The notes: generated by a model from the letters alone, not told the origin. DNA of 64,000 nucleotides from Rhodobacteraceae bacterium HLUCCA12 (GCA_001314715.1 LJSV01000002.1:301533-365532), one strand, 5' to 3'. Counted from the first letter of the stretch, positions 34,770 through 44,014 are shown. Made by a program: numbers and translations.

Positions 34770-37025
34770 TCAGTCAAGCCCGCGTGCGGCGTTGCGCGCC
34801 GTCAGCAGCCGTTTTTGCACCGCAAACACGAACGCCGCCACCGCCAGCCCCAGCAGATCCGAGGTCCAGCCACCGGCGATCATGCCCAGTGCCCCGATGA
34901 ATGTCAGGATCCGCAGCACCCGGTTCAGCGGCCCGAACATCCAGCCCTGCACGGCCGAAACCATCAGGTAGATGCCGAACAGCGCGGTCACGAACACATG
35001 CAGGATTTCGTGCCAGGCGCCCTGCATCAGCATCGGTTCCGAATAGAAGAACATGAACGGCACGACAAACGCCGCAAGCCCGATCTTGAAGCTTTCGACC
35101 GAGGTCTTCATCGGATCGGCCTGCGCGATCGCCGCACCGGCATAGGCCGCCAGCGCCACAGGCGGCGTGATGGCCGACATGACCGCGTAGTAGAAGACGA
35201 AGAAATGCGCGGTCAGCGGCTCGATCCCCATGCGGACAAGGCCTGGCGCGATCACCGCCGCGGCGACGGCATAGGCCGCGGTCGTAGGCATCCCCATGCC
35301 CAGCACGATCGACACCAGCATCGCAAAGACCAGTGCCAGAAGCTGGCTTTGGCCCGCAAATCCCAGCAGGAGCGATGAGAACCGCACGCCGATCCCGGTC
35401 AGGGCGATCACCCCCACGATGACACCGGCAGCGGCGCAGACCGCCACCAGTTGAAGGGACATCCGCGCGGCGATTTCCAGCGCATACAGGATTTCGCGCC
35501 CCAGCATCCGGTAGGGTGTCAGCCAGCTGACCACGGCCGCCGCGCCCATGGCCAGCGTGCCCGCGCGAATGACCGAATATCCCATGAACAGCGCGCCGAT
35601 CAGGATCACGATGGGGATGAACAGGAATGCGCGGCGCGCAAGCGCGGAAAACTCGGGCAGTTCGCTGCGGGGCAGGCCCCGCATGCCTTTCTTGATCGCC
35701 TCCTTGTCGACCATCAAGAAGACTGACACGAAATACAGGATTGCCGGGATGATCGCCGCGATGACGATATCGCGATAGGCGATCCCGGTGATCTCGGCCA
35801 TGATGAAGGCGCCCGCACCCATGATCGGTGGCAGGATCTGCCCACCCGAACTGGCCGCCGCCTCGACCGAGGCGGCGGTCTGCGGTTTGTAGCCCACCTT
35901 CTTCATCAACGGGATGGTCAGCGAACCCGTTGAGACCACATTGCCCGCCGAAGTGCCGTTGATCATCCCCATCAGGCCCGAGGCGAACACCGCCACCTTG
36001 GCCGGCCCGCCGCGTGCGCCGCCGGCGGCCGCAAAGGCGAAGTTGACGAAGTATTCGCCCACGCGGCTGGCCTGCAGAAAGGCCGCGAAGGTGATGAACA
36101 GGATGATATAGGTTGACGAGATCGCCGTCGTCGGCCCCAGGATGCCGTTGTCGGTATAGATGAAGGCAAAGAACCGGGCCGGTGCATAACCGCGGTGGTT
36201 CAGAACGCCGGGCAGCCAGGGGCCCAGAAAGCCATAGGCGATGAACACCGCCACGATGATCACCAGCGCCAGACCGGCCAGCCGCCGGGTTAGTTCCAGG
36301 ATCAGGATGATCCCGGCGATCGCGGCCCACATGTCATTGGGGTGCGGAAAGACCTGTGCCCGCGTGCGCAGGAAATCGGCATGGAGGATGATATAGGCCC
36401 CGGCCGTGACCGCCGCGACCGCCAAAAGCGTATCCGCCAGCGAGATGCGCCCCTTGCCGCGCGCAGGGGCCATCCAGGATGCGACCAGCGTGATGCAGGT
36501 TCCCACGACCAGCGGGTAGCCGAAGGCCAGCACATGCTTGTCTGCGGGCGCGCCGGTCTCAATCAGATCGCCGGTTGCCCACATCAGGCCCAGTTGCACG
36601 GTGGCCAGCATGATCGCCGCGCCGCCGAGTGCCACCAGGCCCTTCTCGATCAGCCCAAGCGGGGTATCGGCACCCGATTCCGGCAGGCTGCGCGCCCCGA
36701 ACAGCAGGAAACCCAGCGCAAGCCCGCCCGCCACATGCGCCAGCCGGTAGCGCCATGGTTCGGTCAGGTCGATTGACGGCAGACCCAGCGCATCGGTGAT
36801 CAGGGTGTGAACACCATTCATCGCACCGATGTGGAAGCCGGTATAGAGGATGCACGCCAGCGCCACGAACAGCCCCATGCGGCCGGTAAAGACGCGCTGG
36901 TTCGACGTGATCACCTCGGCGTCGACAGTCTGGGCCAGCGCCTCGGGCGTGGGGTTGCTGACCGCGTCGGCGTCACCGGGGCGGGTGCCGGGCGACGGGT
37001 TTTCGTCGGATGCCTTCGGGGTCAT
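34770..37025 (-). CDS. TRAP transporter fused permease (4TM/12TM, TAXI type)
   Basis: 751 residues: a hydrophilic Asp/Pro-rich start, then a DctQ-like four-helix part and a DctM-like twelve-helix part fused in one chain, as is usual for TAXI-TRAP systems. Conserved DctM segments include ANVVSTGSLTIPLMKKVGY-like region (SAGNVVSTGSLTIPLMK), ASSGGQILPPIMGAGAFIMAE and LGMGMPTTAAYAVAAAVIAPGL. Driven by an ion gradient; imports organic acids such as dicarboxylates or glutamate, exact solute unknown. Transcribed after the binding-protein gene, 88 bases downstream. Confidence 0.93.
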   Translation of the reverse strand: MTPKASDENPSPGTRPGDADAVSNPTPEALAQTVDAEVITSNQRVFTGRMGLFVALACILYTGFHIGAMNGVHTLITDALGLPSIDLTEPWRYRLAHVAGGLALGFLLFGARSLPESGADTPLGLIEKGLVALGGAAIMLATVQLGLMWATGDLIETGAPADKHVLAFGYPLVVGTCITLVASWMAPARGKGRISLADTLLAVAAVTAGAYIILHADFLRTRAQVFPHPNDMWAAIAGIILILELTRRLAGLALVIIVAVFIAYGFLGPWLPGVLNHRGYAPARFFAFIYTDNGILGPTTAISSTYIILFITFAAFLQASRVGEYFVNFAFAAAGGARGGPAKVAVFASGLMGMINGTSAGNVVSTGSLTIPLMKKVGYKPQTAASVEAAASSGGQILPPIMGAGAFIMAEITGIAYRDIVIAAIIPAILYFVSVFLMVDKEAIKKGMRGLPRSELPEFSALARRAFLFIPIVILIGALFMGYSVIRAGTLAMGAAAVVSWLTPYRMLGREILYALEIAARMSLQLVAVCAAAGVIVGVIALTGIGVRFSSLLLGFAGQSQLLALVFAMLVSIVLGMGMPTTAAYAVAAAVIAPGLVRMGIEPLTAHFFVFYYAVMSAITPPVALAAYAGAAIAQADPMKTSVESFKIGLAAFVVPFMFFYSEPMLMQGAWHEILHVFVTALFGIYLMVSAVQGWMFGPLNRVLRILTFIGALGMIAGGWTSDLLGLAVAAFVFAVQKRLLTARNAARGLD

Positions 37026-37113
37026 GATCGTTCCTCCAACGCGGTTGCGCGCAGTGTTCAGCGGGGCGCAACCGCCGTGGCGGTTGCGCCCGGTTCAACA
37101 GCTCAGGCCGGGT

Positions 37114-38088
37114 TCAGCCCTTCAGATCCTCGGGGATCTCGATGTCGTTTTCCTCGAACCAGCGCACGGCACCGGGATGGAACGGCAGGAAGCCGTTGTT
37201 CGCGGCATTTTCCGGCAAGGTTTCGCGCGCGGCCGAATGGATATCCATCATCCGGTCGTTGTTTTCCATCACCACGCGCGTGATCTCGTAGGCCAGGCTT
37301 TCGGGCACGGCGGCATGCGTGACCGCGAAGTTCCACATCGCCACGGTGTTCTGGTCCTCGTCGTGGCCTGAATAGGTGCCACCGGGAATGGTCAGCGGCG
37401 ACACTTCGGGGTGGTTTTCGCGGATCGTTTCCAGCTCCTCTTCGTTGAAGCCGAACATGTTGACATCGGCCTCGGCGGCCAGCTGGCTGAAGGCCGAGAT
37501 CGGCACGCCCGCGGCAAAGGCAAAGGCGTCGATCAGCCCGTCCTTGAGCTGGCTCGCGGCATCGGCGGCCCCGGCATAGGAGACCGTCGCCTCGACGCCC
37601 AGGGTCTCCATGAAGCGCGGCCAGTAGGTGCCGGGCGTGCCGCCCGCCGGGCCGACGCTGACCCGCTGGCCATCAAGGTCGCTGACGGATTCGATGCCCG
37701 AATCGGCCATCGTGATCACCTGGAACGGCGTTTGATACATCGGGAACAGGGCGCGCACATTGGTGTGCTCCACGCCCGGCGCCAGCTCGCTTTCGCCGAT
37801 CCAGGCTTCATAGGCCGGCCCCATCGTCACCAGGCCGACCGCATGGTCGCCGGTCTGCACCAGCGTGACGTTCTGCACCGGACCGCCCGTCACCTCGCCC
37901 GAGGCATTGATGTCGAGTTCCTCGGACAAAAAGCTGGCAAGACCGTTGCCATAAACAAAATATGTGCCGCCCTGGCTGGCCGTGCCGATGGTCAGCGAAT
38001 CGGGCCAGTCCGACCGATCCTGTGCGGTTGCCGATGCAGCGGAAACGATTGTTGCCGCGGCTAGCGCGGTGAAATGTGTCAGTCGCAT
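37114..38088 (-). CDS. TAXI family TRAP transporter solute-binding protein
   Basis: 324-residue periplasmic binding protein. Signal peptide MRLTHFTALAAATIVSAASA; then the TAXI signatures LTIGTASQGGTYFVYGNGLA, SGEVTGGPVQNVTLVQTGDH, LFPMYQTPFQVITMADSGI and SVGPAGGTPGTYW. GAGGACTTC right before ATG 38088 is a good ribosome binding site. First gene of the two-gene TRAP operon. The TAXI group is often predicted to bind glutamate or similar, but no ligand can be claimed here. Confidence 0.92.
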   Translation of the reverse strand: MRLTHFTALAAATIVSAASATAQDRSDWPDSLTIGTASQGGTYFVYGNGLASFLSEELDINASGEVTGGPVQNVTLVQTGDHAVGLVTMGPAYEAWIGESELAPGVEHTNVRALFPMYQTPFQVITMADSGIESVSDLDGQRVSVGPAGGTPGTYWPRFMETLGVEATVSYAGAADAASQLKDGLIDAFAFAAGVPISAFSQLAAEADVNMFGFNEEELETIRENHPEVSPLTIPGGTYSGHDEDQNTVAMWNFAVTHAAVPESLAYEITRVVMENNDRMMDIHSAARETLPENAANNGFLPFHPGAVRWFEENDIEIPEDLKG

Positions 38089-38280
38089 GAAGTCCTCCCA
38101 TGGACATGGATGCAGTTGCAGCGTCGCCGGGCGGCGTCCTCGGCCGGCCCGGTCGCTTTCGCCAGTAAAGCAGGTGTTGCGCAAAAGGCAACTGACAGGT
38201 CGTCGCGCGGGGGGGCTGGTATCCCCGCCCCACATGAGGCAGAACGGGGCCGTTGCGGCATCAGGCGACGGAGCGCAGTC

Positions 38281-38877
38281 ATGTTCACCGGCATCATTAC
38301 CGACATCGGCCGTATCGCGGCGCTGGAGCATCGCGGCGACCTGCGCGCGCGCATCGCGACCGGCTATGACACCGGCGGCATCGACATCGGCGCATCGATC
38401 GCTTGCGACGGCGTGTGCCTGACGGTGGTCGCGCTGGGGCGCGACTGGTTCGAGGTGGACATATCGGCCGAGACCGTATCGAAAACCAATCTTGGCAGCT
38501 GGGCCGATGGGCGTCGCGTCAACCTGGAACGCGCGCTGAAGGTCGGGGATGAACTGGGCGGGCACATCGTCTCGGGCCATGTGGACGGGTTGGCGCAGGT
38601 GCTCAGCGTCGCGGACGAAGGCGACAGCACGCGCGTGCGCTTTCGCGCCCCCGATGCGCTGGCCGGGTTCATCGCGCCCAAGGGGTCGGTGGCATTGAAC
38701 GGCACCTCGCTGACGGTGAACGAGGTCGAAGGCGCCGAGTTCGGCGTGAACCTGATCGCCCATACCAAGGACGCCACGACCTGGGGCGGGGTGAAAGCCG
38801 GCGACCTGATCAACCTGGAGATCGACACCCTGGCAAGATATGTCGCGCGGCTGCGTGACTGGGGCGGCGAACAATAG
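38281..38877 (+). CDS. ribE: Riboflavin synthase
   Basis: Dismutates two lumazine molecules to riboflavin; 198 residues made of two similar barrel halves: MFTGIITDIGRI / IACDGVCLTVV / ETVSKTNL and GHIVSGHVDGLAQV / SVALNGTSLTVNEV / LIAHTKDATTWG, followed by the C-terminal trimerisation helix (LARYVARL). The start is the canonical MFTGI. No RFN (FMN) element is visible in the 192 bases upstream. Located away from ribB-ribH (12 kb region) and directly upstream of rnpB. Confidence 0.95.
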   Translation: MFTGIITDIGRIAALEHRGDLRARIATGYDTGGIDIGASIACDGVCLTVVALGRDWFEVDISAETVSKTNLGSWADGRRVNLERALKVGDELGGHIVSGHVDGLAQVLSVADEGDSTRVRFRAPDALAGFIAPKGSVALNGTSLTVNEVEGAEFGVNLIAHTKDATTWGGVKAGDLINLEIDTLARYVARLRDWGGEQ

Positions 38878-38903
38878 CTTTGGCTGTGCGCGGGCGCTTT
38901 CGA

Positions 38904-38932
38904 TTGACGCCGCCCGCGCCAATGCCTATCTG
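38904..38932 (+). promoter_or_regulatory. Promoter of RNase P RNA
   Basis: TTGACG (38904-38909), 17-base spacer, TATCTG (38927-38932); the expected start falls within a few bases of the P1 helix at 38936. It begins 27 bases after the ribE stop. Confidence 0.7.
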
Positions 38933-38935
38933 CAA

Positions 38936-39357
38936 CCTGCGCGGATGGCCGGACGGCCGCGGGCGGGCCTGAAAGGGCCGGTTCGAGGAAAGTCCGGACT
39001 CCATGAGGCGACGGTGCCGGGTAACGCCCGGCCGGGGAAACCCGAGGGAAAGCGCCACAGAGAACAGACCGCCCCTGGTCTTCGGGCCTTGGGTAAGGGT
39101 GAAACGGTGGGGTAAGAGCCCACCGCGGGACTGGCAACAGGACCGGCACGGCAAGCCCCACCGGGAGCAATGCCGAATAGGGGCCTCGCGCGGGTGTGTG
39201 ATCGGGCAACCGATATCCCCGCAGGGACGTCTCAGCCCCGAGGCCCGGGTTGGCAGCACGAGCCCGTCGGTAACGACGGACCCAGATGAATGGCCGTCGA
39301 AGGGGGCAACCCCGGAACAGAATCCGGCTTACAGGCCATCCGCGCAGGCCATATTTT
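38936..39357 (+). ncRNA. rnpB: RNase P RNA (bacterial class A)
   Basis: Catalytic RNA that trims tRNA 5' ends. The 15-base P1 helix pairs 38936-38950 with 39334-39348. Universally conserved blocks are present: GAGGAAAGTCCGGACTCC near 38986 and ACAGAATCCGGCTTAC near 39318, plus the AACAGGACCGG and GGTAAGGGTGAAACGGTG segments. A TTTTT run at 39353-39357 after P1 can end transcription. About 420 nt, normal for alphaproteobacteria. Open frames in this stretch are not genes. Confidence 0.96.
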
Positions 39358-39418
39358 TGCCCCAAGCAAGGATTAGCACCGTGATTGTGTCCCGGCGGCA
39401 GTGCCGTGGGCACTGGTC

Positions 39419-40978
39419 ATGCGTGACGGTGGGCAAATGCCGGGGCTTGTGGACAAGTCACTCTTTCGAAACGCGGTGCTGCGCGCTCGCGCGGCCTCGC
39501 GCCCGTTCGGGGCCCTCACCGCGCCGACCCGGCTTCTGAGCGGTCAGGCGCAGGCCGAGGCGCAACGCCTGAACCGGCCTTCCGTGCGCCCGGCGCTGTT
39601 TGCCTGCCTGCTGCAACTGGCGGATCTTCTGGTGGTGGCGCTGGCCGGGTTTCTGGTGCTGGGTCTGATGCCCCTGACGCCGCTCGGGGAGCCTATGCAC
39701 CTGACGGTCTGGACCGGCGCGGTGCTGGTCGTCGCCTCGACCCGGCTTCTGGGGGCATACCGGTTTCGGCGCATGCGCGCGCTGGGCCCCGGTCTGGCCC
39801 TGATGTGGGCGGGCCTTGCGCTTGGTTTTGCCACGCTCATCGCGGGGATGTGGCTGGCCGGCTGGGTTCACCCCGGTCTGGGCTGGGCCATCGCGGCCTG
39901 GTGGGGCACGGCCAATCTGGGCATGACGGCTGGCAGGGTTCTGGCCTGGGGTCGCATTCGCTATCTGACCAAGACCGGACGGATGGAGCACCGGATCGTC
40001 CTGGTCGGCGGCACCGACGATCTGGCACCCCTGATCCGCGAGATCGAGCGCGAGAAAAAGCGCGGCCGACGCCTGTGCGGCTTTTTTGACGAACGCCGTG
40101 GCGCACGCTCGCCCGCGGTGGTGGCCGGACATCACAAGATGGGCGATCTGGACGATCTGATCGGCTTTGTGCGCGCGGCGCATATCGACACGGTGATCGT
40201 GGCCATTCCCGCCATCTCGCATCGCCGGCTGATGGAACTGACGGTCCGCTTGTTCGTGCTGCCGGTCGATATCCGCGTTCTGGCTGATGCTGACATCCCC
40301 GAATTCGCCCGCAACAAGCGCTCGCGGATCGGTGCGTTTCGGATGATCGACCTTTACAAGCGCCCGATCCATGGTTGGGACGCGGTGCGCAAGCGGGTGT
40401 TCGACATCGTGTTGTCGGTGCTGGCCATCATCGCCTTTGCCCCGGTCATGGCCGGCGTGGCGCTGGCGATCCGGCTGGAATCGCCGGGTCCGGTTCTGTT
40501 CCGGCAGCGGCGGCACGGGTTCAACAACCGCCCGATCGAGGTGTTGAAATTCCGGTCGATGTATACCGACCGCTGCGACCCCAGCGCGGTCAAGGCGGTG
40601 CGGCGCAACGACGACCGGGTGACGCGGGTCGGGCGGTTCATCCGGCGCAGCTCGCTGGACGAGCTGCCGCAATTCTTCAACGTCCTGCGGGGCGATCTGT
40701 CGCTGGTTGGCCCGCGCCCGCATGCCACCGCCGCCAGGACCGGCGATCTGGTCTATGACGCCGTGACCGAGGCCTATTCGGCCCGCCACAAGGTGCGCCC
40801 CGGTGTGACCGGCTGGGCGCAGATCAACGGCTGGCGCGGCGAGATGGACACCCCCGCCAAGATCCGCGCCCGCGTCGAATTCGACCTGCACTATATCGAG
40901 AACTGGTCGCTGTGGTTTGACCTCAAGATCCTGGCCCTGACCCCGTTCAGCCTGATCACAACGAAAAACGCCTATTGA
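39419..40978 (+). CDS. Polyprenyl-phosphate sugar phosphotransferase (exopolysaccharide initiation)
   Basis: Membrane enzyme of the WcaJ/ExoY type that loads the first sugar phosphate onto undecaprenyl phosphate. 519 residues from ATG 39419; GTG 39401 or ATG 39437 are possible. Four membrane helices lie roughly between residues 55 and 165; a Rossmann-like domain follows (IVLVGGTDDLAPLIREIE); the catalytic bacterial sugar transferase domain begins at KRVFDIVLSVLAIIAFAP with ESPGPVLFRQRRHGFN, LKFRSMYTD, SSLDELPQFFNVLRGDLSLVGPRP-type motifs and RPGVTGWAQINGWRG. No other polysaccharide genes adjoin it. Confidence 0.9.
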   Translation: MRDGGQMPGLVDKSLFRNAVLRARAASRPFGALTAPTRLLSGQAQAEAQRLNRPSVRPALFACLLQLADLLVVALAGFLVLGLMPLTPLGEPMHLTVWTGAVLVVASTRLLGAYRFRRMRALGPGLALMWAGLALGFATLIAGMWLAGWVHPGLGWAIAAWWGTANLGMTAGRVLAWGRIRYLTKTGRMEHRIVLVGGTDDLAPLIREIEREKKRGRRLCGFFDERRGARSPAVVAGHHKMGDLDDLIGFVRAAHIDTVIVAIPAISHRRLMELTVRLFVLPVDIRVLADADIPEFARNKRSRIGAFRMIDLYKRPIHGWDAVRKRVFDIVLSVLAIIAFAPVMAGVALAIRLESPGPVLFRQRRHGFNNRPIEVLKFRSMYTDRCDPSAVKAVRRNDDRVTRVGRFIRRSSLDELPQFFNVLRGDLSLVGPRPHATAARTGDLVYDAVTEAYSARHKVRPGVTGWAQINGWRGEMDTPAKIRARVEFDLHYIENWSLWFDLKILALTPFSLITTKNAY

Positions 40979-41003
40979 GCGCCGCAACGCGGCGCAAGGG
41001 CGG

Positions 41004-41031
41004 TTGACTCTGGCCGGTCTTTGCGTAAAAG
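41004..41031 (+). promoter_or_regulatory. Promoter of rpmG
   Basis: TTGACT (41004-41009), 16-base spacer, TAAAAG (41026-41031), 57 bases before the rpmG ATG. Confidence 0.55.
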
Positions 41032-41088
41032 GCGGGCTTCAATGGAATTCACGGGCGGCCCGCCGTCGCCCCGTTCAGGAGACGACCC

Positions 41089-41256
41089 ATGGCGAAGCCG
41101 ACGACGATCAAGATCCGTCTGAACTCGACGGCGGGCACCGGCCACTTCTACGTGACCAAGAAAAATGCCCGCACCATGACCGAAAAGATGGTCATCCGGA
41201 AATTCGACCCGGTTGTGCGTCAGCATGTCGAATACAAGGAAGGCAAGATCAAGTAA
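41089..41256 (+). CDS. rpmG: 50S ribosomal protein L33
   Basis: 55 residues, start [20 protein letters not shown] and end [12 protein letters not shown], i.e. the complete L33. The cysteine pair found in zinc-binding L33 forms is absent, so this is the zinc-independent C- type ([10 protein letters not shown]). AGGAGACGACC precedes ATG 41089. Single gene with its own promoter and a strong terminator. Part of the large subunit near the exit site for tRNA. Confidence 0.96.
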   Translation: MAKPTTIKIRLNSTAGTGHFYVTKKNARTMTEKMVIRKFDPVVRQHVEYKEGKIK

Positions 41257-41281
41257 GATCGCCATCTTTCGGCCGCGCGGC

Positions 41282-41304
41282 GCCGCCCCCCTGGGGCGGC
41301 TTTT
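41282..41304 (+). terminator. Rho-independent terminator of rpmG
   Basis: GCCGCCCC (41282-41289), 3-base loop, GGGGCGGC (41293-41300), then TTTT. It lies 25 bases after the rpmG stop. Confidence 0.85.
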
Positions 41305-41363
41305 GCGTTTCGGCACGCGCAAGCTGCCAGCGGTGCATCCCTGTGTTTCCTCCGTCAGCCATG

Positions 41364-41391
41364 AAAAAAGGCCGGTCATTCGACCGGCCTT
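41364..41391 (-). terminator. Rho-independent terminator of phaP
   Basis: On the minus strand AAGGCCGGTC pairs with GACCGGCCTT over 10 bases around a 4-base loop (41368-41391) and is followed by a T run (the A run at 41364-41369). It stands 117 bases after the phaP stop. The 41392-41507 stretch between holds no gene that I can see. Confidence 0.8.
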
Positions 41392-41507
41392 GGACGTTTG
41401 GGTGGAAAAACCGCCCAATGCATGCGCTCAATCGGATGCGGCATCCGCCGTCCGGCCCTGATCTGCGCTGCTAAGGGGCGCGGCCAGGACCGGGCGGGGC
41501 GTGCACA

Positions 41508-41990
41508 TCACTTTGCGGTGGCGTGCGCCTTGCGGGTCGCCGAGGCAACTTCGTCACCGGCCTTTTTCGCGGCGGCGGTCATGTCCGACGTGGCCTTCTG
41601 CACGGCGGCAGTAGCTTCGGCCGAGAAGTCCTTGCCGGCAGCCATCATCAGTTCGACGGTGTCCATCTGGACGCGCTTGGCGATCTCGGCATAGGCGGCC
41701 ATGTGCTCGGCCGCGATTTCGGCCGAGGTCGAGGCGAAATCGGTCATTGCCTTGGAATAATCCGCGGGCTCTGCCTTGACGGTCGACACTTCGCCAATCT
41801 TGGCCAGCGTCTGCTTGGTCCATTTGTTCGACACTTCGGCCGATTTTTCGGCGGCTTCGAGAACGACCTTGCTCATGCGCTCGTTCATCGCGGCCTGGCT
41901 CTTGAACATGTCCTGCATCGCCTTGGTATCGACCGGAAAGGCGCCCAGCATGTCTTGCATCATCTTGTTGAAGTCGGTGGCGGTGGCCAT
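41508..41990 (-). CDS. phaP: Phasin (polyhydroxyalkanoate granule-associated protein)
   Basis: 160-residue amphipathic helical protein that coats storage granules. MATATDFNKMMQDMLGAFPVDTKAMQDMFKSQ opens the phasin domain; the rest is helical and Ala/Lys/Glu-rich (NKWTKQTLAKIGEV, EIAAEHMAAYAEIAKRVQMD, AAVQKATSDMTAAAKKAGDE). AAGGAGAATTC precedes ATG 41990. Downstream of phaC on the same strand but with its own promoter, which contains a PhaR-type operator. Expression should rise when polymer sequesters PhaR. Confidence 0.93.
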   Translation of the reverse strand: MATATDFNKMMQDMLGAFPVDTKAMQDMFKSQAAMNERMSKVVLEAAEKSAEVSNKWTKQTLAKIGEVSTVKAEPADYSKAMTDFASTSAEIAAEHMAAYAEIAKRVQMDTVELMMAAGKDFSAEATAAVQKATSDMTAAAKKAGDEVASATRKAHATAK

Positions 41991-42042
41991 GTGAATTCTC
42001 CTTGTTCGCGTTCCGGTGAATTCCGGCTCTGCGGATGCAAGG

Positions 42043-42093
42043 AATATGAATGCTGCGGTGCAGAATTTCAAGGGTTTTTTCTGCACCGCAGCA
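42043..42093 (-). promoter_or_regulatory. phaP promoter with two PhaR-type operators
   Basis: On the minus strand TTGAAA (42071-42066), 17 bases, CATATT (42048-42043). One CTGC-N3-GCAG site (42053-42063) lies wholly inside the spacer; a second (42081-42091) is 9 bases upstream of the -35. The two sites are mirror images, forming a 15-base inverted repeat (42051-42065 with 42079-42093). CTGC-N3-GCAG is the sequence bound by Paracoccus PhaR. Confidence 0.75.
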
Positions 42094-42115
42094 TTTTTCT
42101 GCCAAGTATCTGATT

Positions 42116-43900
42116 TCACACGTCGGGCTTGGCCACGACATAGGTGCCCGGCGCCGGTGCCAGTGGCGAATCGGGCAGGCTGCGGGCAGCAATCTTCTTG
42201 CCGGAACGCCGGCGCAGCCAGCTTTCCCAGCGTGGCCACCAGGATCCGTCGTGATGTTCGGCGGCAGCCTTCCATGCGTCGGGGTCGGCCAGCGGCCCCT
42301 CGCTGGTGTAGTGGCCATACTTGCGCTTCGCGGGCGGGTTCACGATCCCGGCGATATGCCCGGATTCAGACAGGATGAAGGTCTTGTCCCGCGCGCCCAT
42401 CCTGGCGACCCCGCGCAGGCTCGATTTCCAGGCGGCGATGTGGTCGGTTTCGCAGGCGACGGCGCACAGCGGCACCTTGACCGCATTGATCGACACGTCC
42501 TCGCCGCAAATGGGGAACTTGTCCGACGCGAACCGATCCTGCTGGCACAGGCCGCGCAAATACTCGATCGCCATGCGCCCGGGCAGGTTGGTGCCATCGC
42601 CGTTCCAGTACAGCAGATCAAAGGCCGGCGGCGCCTCGCCCATCATGTAGCTGCGGATCGCCGGCGCGTAGATCAGGTCGTTCGAGCGCAGATACGAAAA
42701 GGTCTTGGTCATGAAATACGACCGCAGAATCCCCTTGTCGGCGACCTCTGCCTCGATCCCGTCGACGAAATCGTCCTCAAGAAACACGCCGACCTCGCCC
42801 CGGTCCGAGAAATCGGTCAGCGTGGTAAAGAATGTCGCCGACTTGATCGAGCGATCCTTGCGCTTGTTCAGCAGCGCCAGAGTCAGCGCCAGGGTCGTGC
42901 CGGCGATGCAATAGCCGACCGCGTTGACCGTCTTGACCCCGCAGATTTCCTTGACCTTTGCAATGGCTTCCAGATAGCCCTCGCTGACGTAGTCATCCAT
43001 GCCCACATCGGCATAGCTGGCATCAGGATTGACCCAACTGACCACAAAGAGCGTATAGCCCTGATCGACGATCCACTTGATCAGGCTGTTTTCGGGCTTC
43101 AGGTCCAGGATGTAGAACTTGTTGATCCAGGGCGGAAAGATCACGATCGGGGTGGTGTGTACCTTTTCGGTGGTGGGGGCATACTGGATCAGCTCGAACA
43201 TCCGGTTGCGAAAGACCACCGCCCCCGGCGTCGTGGCGATATTGCCGCCAACCTTGAAGGCATCGCGGTCGGCAAGCGTGACCAGCAGCTCGCCGTCGTT
43301 GGCCTCGATGTCGCGCACCAGGTTTTCCAGCCCGCGCACCAGGCTTTCACCTTCGGTTTCGACAGCCTTCATCAAGGCATCGGGATTGGTGCCCAGAAAG
43401 TTCGTGGGCGCCATCATGTCGATGATCTGCTTGCCGAAATACTCCAGCCGACGCTTTTCGCGCGGGTCCATCGTGTCCAGGCTGGCAATGGCCTTTTCGA
43501 TGGCCTGAGCCGACAACATGTACTGCTGCTTGACGTAATTGAAATAGGGATGGGTCTTCCACAGCGGGTTGGAAAAGCGGCGGTCATGGGGCGTGTTGTC
43601 GTCGGGGGCGGCCAGCGGGCCGTCGCGCAGGGCTTCCTGTGCCTCGACGAAATGTTTCAGTGTCTTGCCCCAGTATCCGACCTGATGTTCCAGAATTTTC
43701 GAGGGGTTGTTGACCATCTCGGTCCAGTATGCGGTCGCGGCCTTGAGATAGATCGAAGGGTCGGGGGCTTGCAGATCAGCGCGCTCGGGTTGCTTGTTGG
43801 CGAATGCCGCAACCAGACGTTGCGTCAGGGTCTCGATCCGAGCCAGATTTGCATTCAGTTTCTCCAGATTGGCGGAATTGTCAGTTCCGGAAGTTGCCAT
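42116..43900 (-). CDS. phaC: Class I polyhydroxyalkanoate synthase
   Basis: Polymerises (R)-3-hydroxyacyl-CoA into storage polyester. 594 residues, as usual for class I. The lipase-like box GYCIAGTT holds the nucleophile Cys331; WNGDGTNLPGRM supplies the conserved Asp and SESGHIAGIVNPP the general-base His. The N-terminal domain (NPSKILEHQVGYWGKTLKHF, PLWKTHPYFNYVKQQYML) is typical. Divergent from phaZ, with a PhaR-type site in the 114-base gap, and upstream of phaP. The annotation is safe; chain-length preference is presumably short-chain. Confidence 0.96.
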   Translation of the reverse strand: MATSGTDNSANLEKLNANLARIETLTQRLVAAFANKQPERADLQAPDPSIYLKAATAYWTEMVNNPSKILEHQVGYWGKTLKHFVEAQEALRDGPLAAPDDNTPHDRRFSNPLWKTHPYFNYVKQQYMLSAQAIEKAIASLDTMDPREKRRLEYFGKQIIDMMAPTNFLGTNPDALMKAVETEGESLVRGLENLVRDIEANDGELLVTLADRDAFKVGGNIATTPGAVVFRNRMFELIQYAPTTEKVHTTPIVIFPPWINKFYILDLKPENSLIKWIVDQGYTLFVVSWVNPDASYADVGMDDYVSEGYLEAIAKVKEICGVKTVNAVGYCIAGTTLALTLALLNKRKDRSIKSATFFTTLTDFSDRGEVGVFLEDDFVDGIEAEVADKGILRSYFMTKTFSYLRSNDLIYAPAIRSYMMGEAPPAFDLLYWNGDGTNLPGRMAIEYLRGLCQQDRFASDKFPICGEDVSINAVKVPLCAVACETDHIAAWKSSLRGVARMGARDKTFILSESGHIAGIVNPPAKRKYGHYTSEGPLADPDAWKAAAEHHDGSWWPRWESWLRRRSGKKIAARSLPDSPLAPAPGTYVVAKPDV

Positions 43901-43923
43901 ACGCCAATTCCCCCCTTATCTTC

Positions 43924-43934
43924 CTGCACTGCAG
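43924..43934. promoter_or_regulatory. PhaR-type operator between phaC and phaZ
   Basis: CTGCACTGCAG, an exact CTGC-N3-GCAG site and perfect palindrome apart from the centre, stands 23 bases upstream of the phaC ATG and 80 bases upstream of the phaZ ATG in their shared promoter region. Confidence 0.65.
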
Positions 43935-44014
43935 CATAACCGCGCCCGGCTTTGATTGAAACAGGTTTTCATGACCCGCCGCGACGCACCAACGAGGCCA
44001 CGCAGGAGAAAACA

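Noticed and set aside
39003..39539. Open frame inside the RNase P RNA gene
   Set aside because: It covers conserved rnpB helices and has no protein similarity; the RNA explains the sequence.
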